Below are positions 15,893 to 25,064 of a DNA stretch of 47,474 nt, one piece after another. Source of the stretch: Candidatus Fimivivens faecavium (lineage in GTDB: Bacteria > Bacillota > Clostridia > Oscillospirales > Ruminococcaceae); contig DVKH01000001.1 of NCBI GenBank assembly GCA_018716105.1, positions 1 to 47,474 on the forward strand, written 5' to 3'. Each line of letters opens with the position of its first letter. The first letter of the stretch is position 1. Below the pieces are notes generated by a model. It made no database searches and was not told where the DNA came from. It saw only the letters and a program-made list of their open reading frames with translations. Both the position numbers and the translations under genes were made by a program.

Positions 15893-16580
15893 GGCCGGAA
15901 CGCTCGTCTCGGAGGAGGATCGGATCGAGGTACGCGGTGAGACGCTTCGATATGTCAGCCGCGGGGGACTCAAGCTCGAAAAGGCGCTTGCTGTGTTTCC
16001 CATCGTACTGGAAGGCGCGGTCTGCTGTGATTTTGGCGCTTCGACGGGTGGCTTTACCGACTGCATGCTCCAAAACGGCGCAAAGCGGGTATACGCCTTT
16101 GACGTCGGTTACGGCCAGCTCGCCTGGAAGCTCCGGCAGGACGAAAGGGTCGTTAACTTCGAGCGGACGAATGTCCGCCGTCTGGAACCGGGAACGGTGC
16201 CGGAACCGGTTGATTTCATCAGCGTGGACGTCTCGTTTATTTCGCTTTCGCTGGTGCTTCCGGCCGCCTATTCCCTTCTGCGGGAGAGCGGCAGAATGGT
16301 CTGCCTCGTAAAGCCCCAGTTTGAGGCCGGACGTGATAAGGTCGGCAAAAAAGGCGTCGTGCGCGATCCGCAGACGCATCTCGAAGTTCTGTTGAGATCG
16401 ATTGAGACGGCTGTAAAGCTGGGATTTACTGTAAAGGGAATTAGCTTTTCACCAATAAAAGGCCCGGAAGGAAACATCGAATACCTGATGTTCCTGGAAA
16501 AAGCGGGGACGGCGCAGCAGATTTCAGAAGACGACGCCAAAGCGGTGGTGGCTGCGGCTCACAGCGAACTCGATCAATAA
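15774..16580 (+). CDS. tlyA: TlyA family rRNA 2'-O-methyltransferase / hemolysin-like
   Basis: 268 residues from ATG 15774, with AAAAGGAA five bases upstream; a TTG 11 codons earlier is rejected. An N-terminal S4 RNA-binding domain (KIRLDQAMVERGLATGRDRAKAVIMAGEV) is followed by an FtsJ-type methyltransferase domain with CDFGASTGGFTDCMLQNGA, FDVGYGQLAWKLR, and VKPQFEAGR. TlyA proteins 2'-O-methylate cytidines in rRNA; the hemolysin label is historical. It sits within the frame of the dxs tail. Its stop overlaps an ATG upstream of nadK. Confidence 0.92.
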   Translation: MVKIRLDQAMVERGLATGRDRAKAVIMAGEVYVNNQKSDKAGTLVSEEDRIEVRGETLRYVSRGGLKLEKALAVFPIVLEGAVCCDFGASTGGFTDCMLQNGAKRVYAFDVGYGQLAWKLRQDERVVNFERTNVRRLEPGTVPEPVDFISVDVSFISLSLVLPAAYSLLRESGRMVCLVKPQFEAGRDKVGKKGVVRDPQTHLEVLLRSIETAVKLGFTVKGISFSPIKGPEGNIEYLMFLEKAGTAQQISEDDAKAVVAAAHSELDQ

Positions 16581-16615
16581 TGTCACTTTCCAGCTTAACC
16601 GGAGGGGGATTCGAA

Positions 16616-17470
16616 ATGAAAATTCTGATCATGCCGAACCTGAAACTCCAGAACGCCGCCGAATGCGCCAGGCGGGTGATTTCGATTCTTTTGGAGGAAG
16701 GGCTCACGCCGGCCGTGGACACGGTGACCGCGGATGCGCTCGGCCCCACCGGCGCGGAAACCGGCCGTTTGATTGATCTGTTTCAGGCCTGCGATATCGT
16801 GGCTGCAATCGGCGGAGACGGAACGATCTTTCACTGCGCGGTCGATGCGGTCCGGTACAATAAACCAATCCTCGGCATCAATTCCGGAAGGCTTGGGTTC
16901 CTGGCCCAGATGGAGGCGGGGGATTTATCGCTTCTCTCAAATCTCAAAACCAAAAATTATATCATCAGCGCGCGCATGCTCCTGGAGGTGAAGGTTCACC
17001 GCCGCGGCGGGGACGAGGTGCGCTACGCCCTCAACGATGTCGTGCTCAGCCGCTCTCATCTTGGGCGGATCATCGACATGGAGGTCAGCTGCGATTCCTC
17101 GGTGGTCGGCGTCTATCGCGCAGACGGCATCATCTTCTCGACCCCCACCGGCTCGACGGCCTACTCGCTTTCTGCGGGCGGACCAATCATCGACCCGGGC
17201 CTTGAATGCATTGTGATGACCCCGACCTGCCCCCATTCGCTCAACAACCGGTCGGTTGTCTTTGCGCCGCTCAAAACCATTGAAGTGCGCTCCACCATGC
17301 CGGGGAAACATGAGAAATTGTTTGTCGTGGTGGATGGGGCAAATCTGGAACCGGTGGACCAGGGCGAATCGGTTACAATTGGCAAATCTCAGAAAGTTTC
17401 CCGTTTCATCAGCTTTCAGGAACAGGATTTCTATCAGACGCTGAAAGAAAAGCTCCGTTCCAGAGGATGA
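16616..17470 (+). CDS. nadK: NAD kinase
   Basis: 284 residues from ATG 16616, chosen because GGAGGGGG lies seven bases upstream; ATG 16580 inside the tlyA stop has none. It phosphorylates NAD to NADP. Visible motifs are AAIGGDGTIFHC (GGDGT nucleotide motif), INSGRLGFLA, LNDVVLSR and the glycine-rich YRADGIIFSTPTGSTAYSLS. The position between tlyA and argR matches other Clostridia. Confidence 0.94.
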   Translation: MKILIMPNLKLQNAAECARRVISILLEEGLTPAVDTVTADALGPTGAETGRLIDLFQACDIVAAIGGDGTIFHCAVDAVRYNKPILGINSGRLGFLAQMEAGDLSLLSNLKTKNYIISARMLLEVKVHRRGGDEVRYALNDVVLSRSHLGRIIDMEVSCDSSVVGVYRADGIIFSTPTGSTAYSLSAGGPIIDPGLECIVMTPTCPHSLNNRSVVFAPLKTIEVRSTMPGKHEKLFVVVDGANLEPVDQGESVTIGKSQKVSRFISFQEQDFYQTLKEKLRSRG

Positions 17471-17536
17471 TCGATTCAGCATTTTTCTGCGCGGCCGAAG
17501 GGCGGTTCGCTTTCAATTCGAAAGGAAGGATCAAAC

Positions 17537-17992
17537 ATGAAGGGAAACAGGCACGCGAAAATCCTGGAGCTGATCTCCGCGGAATCGATCGACACGCAGG
17601 AGGGGCTTCTGGTCCGGCTCAAGGCGTCGGGCTTCGACGTGACGCAGGCGACTGTTTCCCGGGATATCCGGGAGCTGGGGTTGCACAAGGTGCGGGATGA
17701 CGGCGGAAAATACCGCTATGTTTCAACCCGCAGCCGTCAGGGCGTCAACATGTCCAATAAACTCGCGACGATTTTCACCGAATCGGTGATTAAGCTCGAC
17801 TGCGCACAGAACATTGTGGTGGGAACCTGCTTCACCGGGACGGCGAGCGCGGCCTGCGCGTCGCTTGACGCTGCGGAACTCAGCGATGTGGTGGGCACCC
17901 TTGCGGGGGACGACACCTTTATCATTGTGACGCGGGACGCCGAGGGCGCGCGCACGCTGACCGAGCGGCTCCAGAAGCTTCTTAACAGGTAG
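17537..17992 (+). CDS. argR: Arginine repressor ArgR/AhrC
   Basis: 151 residues. The N-terminal winged helix (residues 1-70) has TQEGLLVRLKASGFDVTQAT and SRDIRELGLHKV. The C-terminal oligomerisation and arginine-binding domain has VGTLAGDDTFIIV, where the GDDT acidic pair binds arginine. In the family it acts as a hexameric, arginine-responsive repressor of arginine biosynthesis. AAAGGAAGGA precedes the ATG. The argR-recN pairing is classic for Firmicutes. Confidence 0.94.
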   Translation: MKGNRHAKILELISAESIDTQEGLLVRLKASGFDVTQATVSRDIRELGLHKVRDDGGKYRYVSTRSRQGVNMSNKLATIFTESVIKLDCAQNIVVGTCFTGTASAACASLDAAELSDVVGTLAGDDTFIIVTRDAEGARTLTERLQKLLNR

Positions 17993-18002
17993 GTGACAAC
18001 GC

Positions 18003-19688
18003 ATGCTGGCTCAGCTCTATATCCGGAATATCGCGGTGATCAAGGAGGCTTTGATTGAATTCGGGGACCGCCTCAACGTTTTCACCGGCGAGACCGGCGC
18101 GGGAAAGTCGATCCTGATCGGCGCGATCGGCGCCGTGCTCGGCGGGCGCACCTCAAAAGACCTCATCCGCACCGGGGAGACAAAAGCGGTCGTGTCCGCG
18201 CTGTTCCGCAATCTTTCCGTCCCCGCTCGGAAAGCGCTCTCCGAACTCGGATATGAGTGCGGAGAAGGGGAAGAGCTGCTTATTTCCCGAGAAATCGGCG
18301 CGGAGCACAACACCTGCCGGATCAACGGCCAGCCAGCGACGGTCGCGCTTCTGCGCGCAGCGGGACAGCATCTGATCAACGTCCACGGCCAGCAGGACAA
18401 CCAGATGCTCTTTTCGGCGGATGCGCATCGGAATTTCGTCGATTCATTTGCCGGCCTCGGCCCCGAGGTGGAGGCCTACCGCGCAGAGTACCGCAAAATG
18501 GCCGCTCTCTCTGTAAAGCTCGAATCCATTACAATGGATGAGGCGGAAAAAGCAAGGAAAATCGATCTTCTTTCGTTCCAGGTCAATGAAATCGACGAAG
18601 CGAATCTCCGGCCCGGCGAGGAAGAGGAACTCGACGAACGCAGGCGCGTCATCCGCAACGCGGAGCGGATCGCCTCCTCACTGCTCGAAGCAAAAAGCCT
18701 TCTCGCCGGGGACGACGACCGGCCCGGCGCAATCGACGCGCTGGAACAGGCTTCGGGCGAGCTTTCAGAGGCGTCCCGTTATTTGGCCGCGTTTTCTGCG
18801 CCGGCGCAGGCGCTCGAGGGATACCGGTATGAATTGGACGAGCTTGTGGAACAGATTCGGGACGCGCTCGGCTCCCTCGAATACGACCCGCGAGAACTTG
18901 AAGAGATCGAAGAACGCCTTGACCTGATTTATCGCTTGAAACGGAAATATGGCGCGGATATTCCGGCGATCCTTGCGTTTCGCGAGAGAACCGCGGCGGA
19001 GCTTCGGGAGATCACTCTTTCAGATGAACAGGCTGCGGAACTCCGAAAAGCGCTCGCCGGGAGCCGGGATAAGGTCCTGACCCTTTCACGCGCGCTGTCC
19101 AAAAAGCGCGCGAAGGCTGGGGAGGCGCTTTCAAGGGCGGTCGAGGCGGAGCTTTCCGCGCTCGACATGCCGTCGGTCCGGCTGGAGGTGGCGCTGACTG
19201 CCCGGGAACCGGGGCCGCACGGCGCGGAAGACGTCGCGTTCCTGATCTCCGCAAACCCGGGCGAGCCGGCTAAGCCGCTTTCCAAGATCGCTTCCGGCGG
19301 CGAAATGTCGCGGGTCATGCTCGCGATTAAAAGCGTGGTTTCCGGGAAAGATGATATTGATACCTTGATTTTTGACGAGATCGACACCGGCGTTAGCGGC
19401 CGGGCCGCGCAGAAGATCGGCGCGAAACTCCGGAAGGTGGCCGAAAGCCGGCAGGTCATCTGTGTCACCCATCTCGCGCCGGTCGCCGCTTTCGCAGGCC
19501 GCCACCTGCTGATCTCAAAAGAGGTGGAGGACGGCAGGACTTACACGACGGTTCAGACGCTTTCCCGCGAAGAACGCATCCGCGAACTCGCGCGGATCAC
19601 CGGCGGGGAGAACATCACCGAACTCGCGCTCAAAAGCTCAGAAGAAATGCTTTCGCTCGCGCAGCGGGACGCGGAACCGGAAACATAA
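18003..19688 (+). CDS. recN: DNA repair protein RecN
   Basis: 561 residues, the usual length. It is an SMC-like ATPase acting early in double-strand break repair. Walker A is GETGAGKS at residues 29-36. A long coiled-coil middle follows (about 150-370). The ABC signature is KIASGGEMSRVMLAIK and Walker B is TLIFDEIDTGVSG. Further C-terminal family motifs are VICVTHLAPVAAFA and RIRELARITGG. AGGTAGGTGA lies upstream of the ATG. A terminator follows the stop. Confidence 0.95.
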   Translation: MLAQLYIRNIAVIKEALIEFGDRLNVFTGETGAGKSILIGAIGAVLGGRTSKDLIRTGETKAVVSALFRNLSVPARKALSELGYECGEGEELLISREIGAEHNTCRINGQPATVALLRAAGQHLINVHGQQDNQMLFSADAHRNFVDSFAGLGPEVEAYRAEYRKMAALSVKLESITMDEAEKARKIDLLSFQVNEIDEANLRPGEEEELDERRRVIRNAERIASSLLEAKSLLAGDDDRPGAIDALEQASGELSEASRYLAAFSAPAQALEGYRYELDELVEQIRDALGSLEYDPRELEEIEERLDLIYRLKRKYGADIPAILAFRERTAAELREITLSDEQAAELRKALAGSRDKVLTLSRALSKKRAKAGEALSRAVEAELSALDMPSVRLEVALTAREPGPHGAEDVAFLISANPGEPAKPLSKIASGGEMSRVMLAIKSVVSGKDDIDTLIFDEIDTGVSGRAAQKIGAKLRKVAESRQVICVTHLAPVAAFAGRHLLISKEVEDGRTYTTVQTLSREERIRELARITGGENITELALKSSEEMLSLAQRDAEPET

Positions 19689-19717
19689 GGAACAGCCGCC
19701 GCGGTATGTTCCTTTTA
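19689..19717 (+). terminator. Terminator of the argR-recN transcript
   Basis: Stem GGAACA/TGTTCC with a GC-rich 12-base loop, followed by TTTTAA; it begins at the last base region after the recN stop. Confidence 0.6.
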
Positions 19718-19741
19718 ATCTGCAAGAAATCCTTGATACGC

Positions 19742-19770
19742 TTGACAAATCCAAACTTACCGTCTATAAT
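19742..19770 (+). promoter_or_regulatory. Sigma-A promoter of the tyrS leader
   Basis: Perfect TTGACA (19742-19747) and TATAAT (19765-19770) at 17-base spacing. It drives the T-box leader that follows. Confidence 0.85.
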
Positions 19771-19776
19771 CAACGA

Positions 19777-20040
19777 CAATGGCTGTGAAGGGAACCAGTA
19801 ACCCGTTAAAACCCGGTGCAGAGAAGCTCTTGGCCGGTGAAAAAGAGCGCGGGAGGGCGGGCGAATACGTCCCGGAGCCGCGGATGCGAATAAGGTATCT
19901 CCAAGTAGTGTCCGCCGGGTGCGACCGTTATATCGCCGGGGCGTGACTGCGCTCCATGAGGCCGGGAAACCGGTGAACAGAGGTGGTACCGCGTACATCA
20001 TGACGCCCTCTGCTCCTAGATTGGGAGCAGAGGGATTTTT
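19777..20040 (+). ncRNA. T-box leader (tyrosine) of tyrS
   Basis: A structured leader of about 260 bases that binds uncharged tRNA and decides read-through. The conserved T-box sequence AGAGGTGGTACCGCG is at 19979-19993. A terminator with stem CCCTCTGCTCC/GGAGCAGAGGG and a T-run is at 20004-20040. A UAC codon at 19866-19868 is a candidate tyrosine specifier, in agreement with tyrS downstream. The first half holds several GC-rich stems, as expected for Stem I. Confidence 0.92.
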
Positions 20041-20082
20041 GCATTTGATCAAATTTTGAAAGCACTGAAAAGGAGACGGAAA

Positions 20083-21306
20083 ATGACAATTTTTGAAGAA
20101 CTCCAGCGCAGAGGGCTGATCGCCCAGATGACCAACCCGGAGGGGATTGAAAAGGCCCTAAATGAAGGCCGGGTGACCTTTTACATCGGCTTTGACGCGA
20201 CGGCCGACAGCCTGCATGTCGGGCATCTTCTGCAGATCCTGATCATCCGCCGGATGCAGATGGCCGGGCATCTGCCGATTGTCCTCCTCGGCACCGGCAC
20301 CACGATGATCGGCGATCCGACCGGAAAAACCGATATGAGAAAGATGCTCACCGTCGACGAAATCAACTACAACGCCGAATGTTTCCGCAGGCAGATGGAA
20401 CGGTTTATCGACTTTTCGGCGGACAAATGCCTGGTCCTGCGCAACGGCGACTGGCTGAAAAACCTCAACTATATCGAACTTCTGCGGGACGTGGGGGTTC
20501 ACTTCTCGGTCAACCGGATGCTGACATTTGAATGCTACAAATCCCGGATGGAGCGCGGCCTGTCGTTCCTTGAATTCAACTATATGATCATGCAGAGTTA
20601 CGACTTCCTCTACCAGTTCCGCAACTACAACTGCACGATGGAGCTTGGCGGCGACGACCAGTGGTCGAACATCCTCGGCGGCGTGGAGCTGGTGCGCCGG
20701 GTCGAGGGAAAAGAGGTTTACGGCATGACATTCAACCTCCTGACCACCAGCGACGGCAAGAAGATGGGCAAAACCGAGAACGGGGCGGTTTGGCTCGACC
20801 GGAACAAGATGGCGCCCTACGACTTCTTCCAATACTGGAGAAACGTCGGCGATAAGGATGTGATCAAGTGCCTTAAGATGCTGACCTTCCTGCCCATCGA
20901 GGAGATCGAAGCGATGGAAAAATGGGAGGGAAGCGAACTCAACCGCGCGAAAGAGATTCTCGCTTTCGAACTGACCAAGCTCGTTCACGGCGATGAGGAC
21001 GCGGAAAAAGCCCTGGAGGCGGCCCACGCGCTCTTCGCCACTGGCGCCGACAGCGAGAACATGCCGACCACCCAGCTCGATGAGAGCCTTATTTCAGACG
21101 GCGGCGTGCCGGTGCTCGACCTTCTCGTGTCCTGCGGCCTCGCGCCTTCCAAGGGCGAGGCGCGGCGGCTCGTTTCCCAGGGCGGCGTCCTAGTCGACGA
21201 CGAAAAGGTTTCCGATATCGCTGCAAAGGTGCCGGTTTCCGCGTTTGAAAAAGGCCACATTGTGATCAAAAAAGGCAAAAAGGTCTTCCACAAGGTGGTA
21301 AGATAA
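20083..21306 (+). CDS. tyrS: Tyrosyl-tRNA synthetase
   Basis: 407 residues from ATG 20083 (AAAAGGAGA seven bases upstream; the TTG at 20056 precedes this site and is rejected). A class I synthetase charging tRNA-Tyr. HIGH-type motif HVGH at residues 45-48, KMSKS-type motif KMGKTENG near residue 227, and a C-terminal S4 RNA-binding domain (about 340-407: VLDLLVSCGLAPSKGEARRL). It is controlled by the tyrosine T-box and stands alone, ending at a shared bidirectional terminator. Confidence 0.96.
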   Translation: MTIFEELQRRGLIAQMTNPEGIEKALNEGRVTFYIGFDATADSLHVGHLLQILIIRRMQMAGHLPIVLLGTGTTMIGDPTGKTDMRKMLTVDEINYNAECFRRQMERFIDFSADKCLVLRNGDWLKNLNYIELLRDVGVHFSVNRMLTFECYKSRMERGLSFLEFNYMIMQSYDFLYQFRNYNCTMELGGDDQWSNILGGVELVRRVEGKEVYGMTFNLLTTSDGKKMGKTENGAVWLDRNKMAPYDFFQYWRNVGDKDVIKCLKMLTFLPIEEIEAMEKWEGSELNRAKEILAFELTKLVHGDEDAEKALEAAHALFATGADSENMPTTQLDESLISDGGVPVLDLLVSCGLAPSKGEARRLVSQGGVLVDDEKVSDIAAKVPVSAFEKGHIVIKKGKKVFHKVVR

Positions 21307-21337
21307 CGGTTTCGGCGTCACACATCATCCATTCTAC

Positions 21338-21373
21338 AAAACAGCGCGCGGTCGATTGACCGCGCGCTGTTTT
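21338..21373. terminator. Bidirectional terminator between tyrS and the lysine operon
   Basis: Sixteen-base perfect arms (AAAACAGCGCGCGGTC and its complement) around a four-base loop, with A-run and T-run at the two sides. It would end both the plus-strand tyrS transcript and the minus-strand asd-dapA-dapB-ACT transcript. Confidence 0.9.
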
Positions 21374-21396
21374 GATGCCCAAAAAGGATTTTACGT

Positions 21397-21861
21397 TCAC
21401 AGTGAGAAAGTGCGCTCGACCGATTCCACGGCCTCGTCGATGTTGATCGCCGGGACGAGGCAGGAGATATCGACCTCAGAGGTGGTGATCAGTCCCAGCT
21501 CCGCGCCGCTGCCGGCGATCGCTTCAATCGCCCGCGCCGCAACGCCGGGCTTCTCCGCCATCTCCGCGCCATACATCTGGATTTTGCAGTTTGAACTCGA
21601 TACCATCGGCTTTGCTCCGCCGATCGAAGCGCCGAGTTCATTGCAGATGCGCAGCGTCTTGATCAGATCGTCGTCCGCGATTGTGAACGACAGGCTGACA
21701 CTGTGTGAGCAGGGGGCCGACTGGGAGATCATGTCGACGTTGACGCCGCCGTTCGCGACGGCAGAGAGAAGGCGCGCGACCGATTTCCCGTCCGCCGGAA
21801 GATGCTCGAACGAGACGAGCGAGACATTGTCGGTGACGGTGATTTTGCTGATTCCGTTCAT
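21397..21861 (-). CDS. Free-standing ACT-domain protein resembling the aspartokinase regulatory domain
   Basis: 154 residues from the ATG at 21861 (AAAGGA eight bases upstream; an earlier in-frame start would overlap dapB and lacks a site). Two tandem ACT domains are visible, about 1-72 and 80-154. They match the C-terminal part of aspartokinase: SVARLLSAVANGGVNVDMISQS in the first, KPGVAARAIEAIAGSGAELGLITTSEVDIS in the second. No kinase domain is present. It is the last gene of the lysine operon, so it is probably a lysine- or threonine-sensing regulatory subunit, comparable to the separate beta subunit made by some aspartokinases (inference). It ends at the shared terminator. Confidence 0.8.
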   Translation of the reverse strand: MNGISKITVTDNVSLVSFEHLPADGKSVARLLSAVANGGVNVDMISQSAPCSHSVSLSFTIADDDLIKTLRICNELGASIGGAKPMVSSSNCKIQMYGAEMAEKPGVAARAIEAIAGSGAELGLITTSEVDISCLVPAINIDEAVESVERTFSL

Positions 21862-21898
21862 GGTTCCATTCCTTTCTCTGATCCGCGCCTGTCTGGTT

Positions 21899-22654
21899 TC
21901 AGGAGTCCTCAATGAGGTTTTTCATGTCGTAAAGTCCCGGCGCGCGTCCTTTGATGTACTTTGCCGCTTTGAACGCGCCGACCGCGAACACGTCTTTCGA
22001 TCTCGCGCTGTGCGACAGGGTGATGATTTCGTCGGTTCCGGCGAAGATGACCTCATGCTCGCCGACAATCGTCCCGCCCCGGATCGAATGGATGCCGATT
22101 TCGTTTTTTTCGCGACGTTTCCGCACGCTGTGCCGGTCGTAGACGTATTCCGGATCGTAGCTGGTTCCCCCGGAAACCGCATTTGCGATCATGATCGCGG
22201 TACCGGAGGGCGCGTCAATTTTCCGGTTGTGGTGCTGCTCAACGATTTCGATGTCGAAGCCGTCGCCGAGAACCCCGGCGGCCTTCCGCGCAAGTTCGGT
22301 CAGAAGATTGACCCCGAGCGACATGTTAAAGGTGAAAAACACCGGGATTTTTTCCGCGGCGGCCCGGATTCTCTGATAATCTTCTTCCGCCATGCCGGTG
22401 GTCGCGACGACGACGGGAAGCCCGCGCCCAGTGCAGAAATCCAGAAGGGCGGGGAGAAAAGACGGGTGGGAAAAGTCGATGACCGCGTCCGCCTCTTCGC
22501 GGCAGCCTTCGGGATTTGTATAAATCGGGAAGGGGAACGCCGGGTCCGCGACGCGGTCGAGGCCTGCGGCAACCTCGATGTCAAAGTCCTTCGCCCGGGC
22601 GGCGAGGACCCGGCCCATCGCGCCGGTCGCGCCGGAAAGTATCACCTTAAACAT
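21899..22654 (-). CDS. dapB: 4-hydroxy-tetrahydrodipicolinate reductase
   Basis: 251 residues, normal length. It reduces the DapA product towards diaminopimelate with NAD(P)H. N-terminal Rossmann motif SGATGAMGRVLA; VIDFSHPSFLPALLDFC; the catalytic and substrate-binding region EQHHNRKIDAPSGTAIMIAN; and the C-terminal SRSKDVFAVGAFKAAKYI-like end. AAAGGGAT precedes the ATG; the start overlaps the end of dapA by eight bases, indicating coupled translation. It is the third gene of the lysine operon. Confidence 0.94.
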   Translation of the reverse strand: MFKVILSGATGAMGRVLAARAKDFDIEVAAGLDRVADPAFPFPIYTNPEGCREEADAVIDFSHPSFLPALLDFCTGRGLPVVVATTGMAEEDYQRIRAAAEKIPVFFTFNMSLGVNLLTELARKAAGVLGDGFDIEIVEQHHNRKIDAPSGTAIMIANAVSGGTSYDPEYVYDRHSVRKRREKNEIGIHSIRGGTIVGEHEVIFAGTDEIITLSHSARSKDVFAVGAFKAAKYIKGRAPGLYDMKNLIEDS

Positions 22655-23564
22655 GGGCGGATCCCTTTAGGGCGGCGCCGAGAAGGCCCAGCGCTTCCAT
22701 CTCGCGTTTGAGAAGGAAATGGTTTTCGTCCGACAGGGGGGCGAGCGGCAGCCGGCATTCGCCGGCGGCGAATCCCATCAGATTAAGCGCAGCCTTGACC
22801 GGAATTGGATTCACGTCGCAGAACAGCGCGTTGATCAGCGGGAGGTAGTCGAGCTGAAGCCGCTTCGAACCCGCGGCGTCGCCCGCGAAAAATTTTGCGC
22901 AGATCTCATGGCAGACGGCCGGGCAGATATTGGAGAAGACCGAAATCACGCCTTTGCCGCCGAGCGAGAGGATTGGAACAATCTGGTCGTCGTTACCGGA
23001 ATAGATTGAGAGCTCGTCGCCGCAGAGCGCCGCCGTCTTCGCGATGGCGGAGATGTCGCCGTTCGCTTCCTTTGTCGCAACGATGTTCGGATGCTTCGCA
23101 AGTTCTTTGTAGGTGGCCGGCGCGATGTTGGCGCCGGTGCGCGAGGGGACGTTGTAGAGGATAACCGGGAGGTCGGTTGCATCGGCGATCGCGTTGAAAT
23201 GCCGGACAAGCCCCAGCTGCGAGGTTTTGTTGTAGTAGGGCGTCACCTGTAAAAGCGCGTCGGTGCCGAGCGCCTTCGACTCCTTCGAGAGCCAGACGGC
23301 GTAGGCGGTGTCGTTGCTGCCTGCGCCCGAAATCACCGGGACGCGGCCGGCGGTGCGCTTTACCGCCACTTCGATGCATTTGACGTGCTCTTCATCGGTC
23401 ATGGTCGAGGACTCGCCGGTTGTCCCGCAGATAATGATCGCGTCGGTTCCGCCCTCGATCTGGAAATCGATCAGCCTTTCCAGCTCGTCATAGTTGATTG
23501 AGCCGTCGGCGGACATCGGGGTCGCGATGGCGACGCCCGCCCCGGTAAACACTGTCTTTTTCAT
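22647..23564 (-). CDS. dapA: 4-hydroxy-tetrahydrodipicolinate synthase
   Basis: 305 residues. A TIM-barrel aldolase joining pyruvate and aspartate semialdehyde. Motifs: CGTTGESSTMTDEEH near residue 47, YNVPSRTGANI (catalytic Tyr), ATKEANGD (Schiff-base Lys near residue 165), and YSGNDDQIVPILSLGGKGVISV. It is the second gene of the lysine-riboswitch operon, about 100 bases after asd. Confidence 0.95.
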   Translation of the reverse strand: MKKTVFTGAGVAIATPMSADGSINYDELERLIDFQIEGGTDAIIICGTTGESSTMTDEEHVKCIEVAVKRTAGRVPVISGAGSNDTAYAVWLSKESKALGTDALLQVTPYYNKTSQLGLVRHFNAIADATDLPVILYNVPSRTGANIAPATYKELAKHPNIVATKEANGDISAIAKTAALCGDELSIYSGNDDQIVPILSLGGKGVISVFSNICPAVCHEICAKFFAGDAAGSKRLQLDYLPLINALFCDVNPIPVKAALNLMGFAAGECRLPLAPLSDENHFLLKREMEALGLLGAALKGSAHV

Positions 23565-23663
23565 ATGCTTTGCCCCATTCCGCCGGGAGGACCGGCAACA
23601 AATTATACTCGGTCGGTCAGAAAACGGTTGTCTTTTCCCTTCTGCCGCTATTCTATTGCGATA

Positions 23664-24743
23664 TCAGTCAAAATAGCCCTTCGCAGCGAGCAGCTCCGCC
23701 ATCAGGACGCCGCCGCCCGCCGCGCCGCGAAGCGTGTTGTGCGAGAGGCAGACAAATTTATAATCGTACTGCGTGTCCGGGCGGAGCCGTCCGATCGAAA
23801 CCGCCATACCCTTTTCGAGATCGCGGTCCAGCCTGGTCTGCGGGCGGTCGGCCTCCTCAAAGTAGTGGAGGAAGCGTTTCGGGGCGAGCGGGAGTTCCAG
23901 CTCCTGCGGCACGCCGGAAAACGAAGCCCAGCGCGATTTGATCTCCTCCATCGCCGGCTTTTTCCGGAACGAGACAAACACCGCCGCCATGTGGCCGTCG
24001 GACACCGGGACGCGCAGGCACTGCGCCGTGATCGAGGGACCCTCTGCGTTGACGATCCGTCCGTCTTCGACCCTGCCCCAGAGTTTCAGGGGTTCGTTTT
24101 CACTCTTTTCCTCTTCGCCGCCTATGTAGGGGATGACGTTGTCTACAATTTCGGGGAAGGTTTCGAAGGTTTTGCCCGCGCCGGAAATCGCCTGATAGGT
24201 GCAGACCAGCGCCTTCTCAATCCCAAAATCCATCAGCGGATGGAGGGCGGGGACATAGCTCTGGAGGGAGCAGTTCGATTTCACCGCGATGAAGCCGCGC
24301 TTTGTGCCAAGCCGCTTTCTCTGCGCAGGGATGACCTCGATGTGCCCGGGGTTGATCTCCGGGACGATCATCGGGACGTCCGGCGTTCCACGGTGGGCTG
24401 AGTTATTCGACATCACCGGGCATTCCGCCTTTGCATACCGCTCTTCGAGCGCGCGGATCTCGTCTTTTTTCATATCGACCGCGCAGAAGACGAAATCAAC
24501 CTCGGACGCAATTTTGTCTACATCAGCGACTGCGTCGAGAACCGTCATGCCCTTTGCAAACGCCGGGACCGGCGCCGGCATTGCCCAACGGCCCTCTACG
24601 GCTTCGGCATAGGGCTTTCCGGCCGAACGCGGGGAAGCGGCGAGCGCCGTCACATGGAACCACGGATGATCCTCCAGTAATGTCAAAAAGCGCTGGCCGA
24701 CCATGCCCGTCGCGCCGATGATTCCAACCCGATACTCTTTCAA
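23664..24743 (-). CDS. asd: Aspartate-semialdehyde dehydrogenase (long form)
   Basis: 359 residues from TTG 24743, fixed by GGAGGTG seven bases upstream; the frame is open further upstream but precedes that site. It reduces aspartyl phosphate to aspartate semialdehyde. NADP loop VGIIGATGMVGQRF, the catalytic Cys in VKSNCSLQSY, and the active-site His region in the RVPVSDGHMAAV motif are visible. The length and the motif around the Cys fit the archaeal/fungal-like branch found in many Clostridia rather than the E. coli type. It is the first gene after the lysine riboswitch. Confidence 0.92.
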   Translation of the reverse strand: MKEYRVGIIGATGMVGQRFLTLLEDHPWFHVTALAASPRSAGKPYAEAVEGRWAMPAPVPAFAKGMTVLDAVADVDKIASEVDFVFCAVDMKKDEIRALEERYAKAECPVMSNNSAHRGTPDVPMIVPEINPGHIEVIPAQRKRLGTKRGFIAVKSNCSLQSYVPALHPLMDFGIEKALVCTYQAISGAGKTFETFPEIVDNVIPYIGGEEEKSENEPLKLWGRVEDGRIVNAEGPSITAQCLRVPVSDGHMAAVFVSFRKKPAMEEIKSRWASFSGVPQELELPLAPKRFLHYFEEADRPQTRLDRDLEKGMAVSIGRLRPDTQYDYKFVCLSHNTLRGAAGGGVLMAELLAAKGYFD

Positions 24744-24783
24744 TGAACTGCACCTCCAAGAATGTTCTTTCATTTTCAAATGA

Positions 24784-24810
24784 AAAGAAAAAACCGGTTG
24801 AAAACCGGCT
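24784..24810 (-). terminator. Expression-platform terminator of the lysine riboswitch
   Basis: On the minus strand the hairpin CCGGTT-TTC-AACCGG is followed by six T residues, between the aptamer and asd. It would form when lysine is bound and stop transcription. Confidence 0.8.
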
Positions 24811-24865
24811 ATCGCTGCAATATAATAAAATCACTGTCTTCCGGCGTCCGGACGCAGAACGGCCA

Positions 24866-25056
24866 TGACGAAAGAAGGATAGCGCTTCATCATTCCTGCA
24901 ACGATGACAGTCGCACGCCTCTTCGGCCATGCGACCAGGCCGGCAGCCGCCGCGCTGCCCCCTTCGGCGACTTTTCCTTTCTGGCCGGGCTGCTCACGAT
25001 TCTGGCAATCTCGCCCCGCCATACTTTTAAAAGACGCGCCTCTATCTTCCATTTCT
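24866..25056 (-). ncRNA. Lysine riboswitch (L-box)
   Basis: Read on the minus strand it shows the conserved L-box elements in order: GATAGAGGCGCG, then AAAAGTATGGC, then GAAAGGAAAAGTCGCCGAAG, then the 3' closing strand GCGCTATCCTT, which pairs with GGAAGATAG to form P1. The operon below is asd-dapA-dapB-ACT, all lysine-branch genes. It should turn the operon off when lysine is abundant, through the terminator at 24784-24810. Confidence 0.93.
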
Positions 25057-25064
25057 TTAGCGCT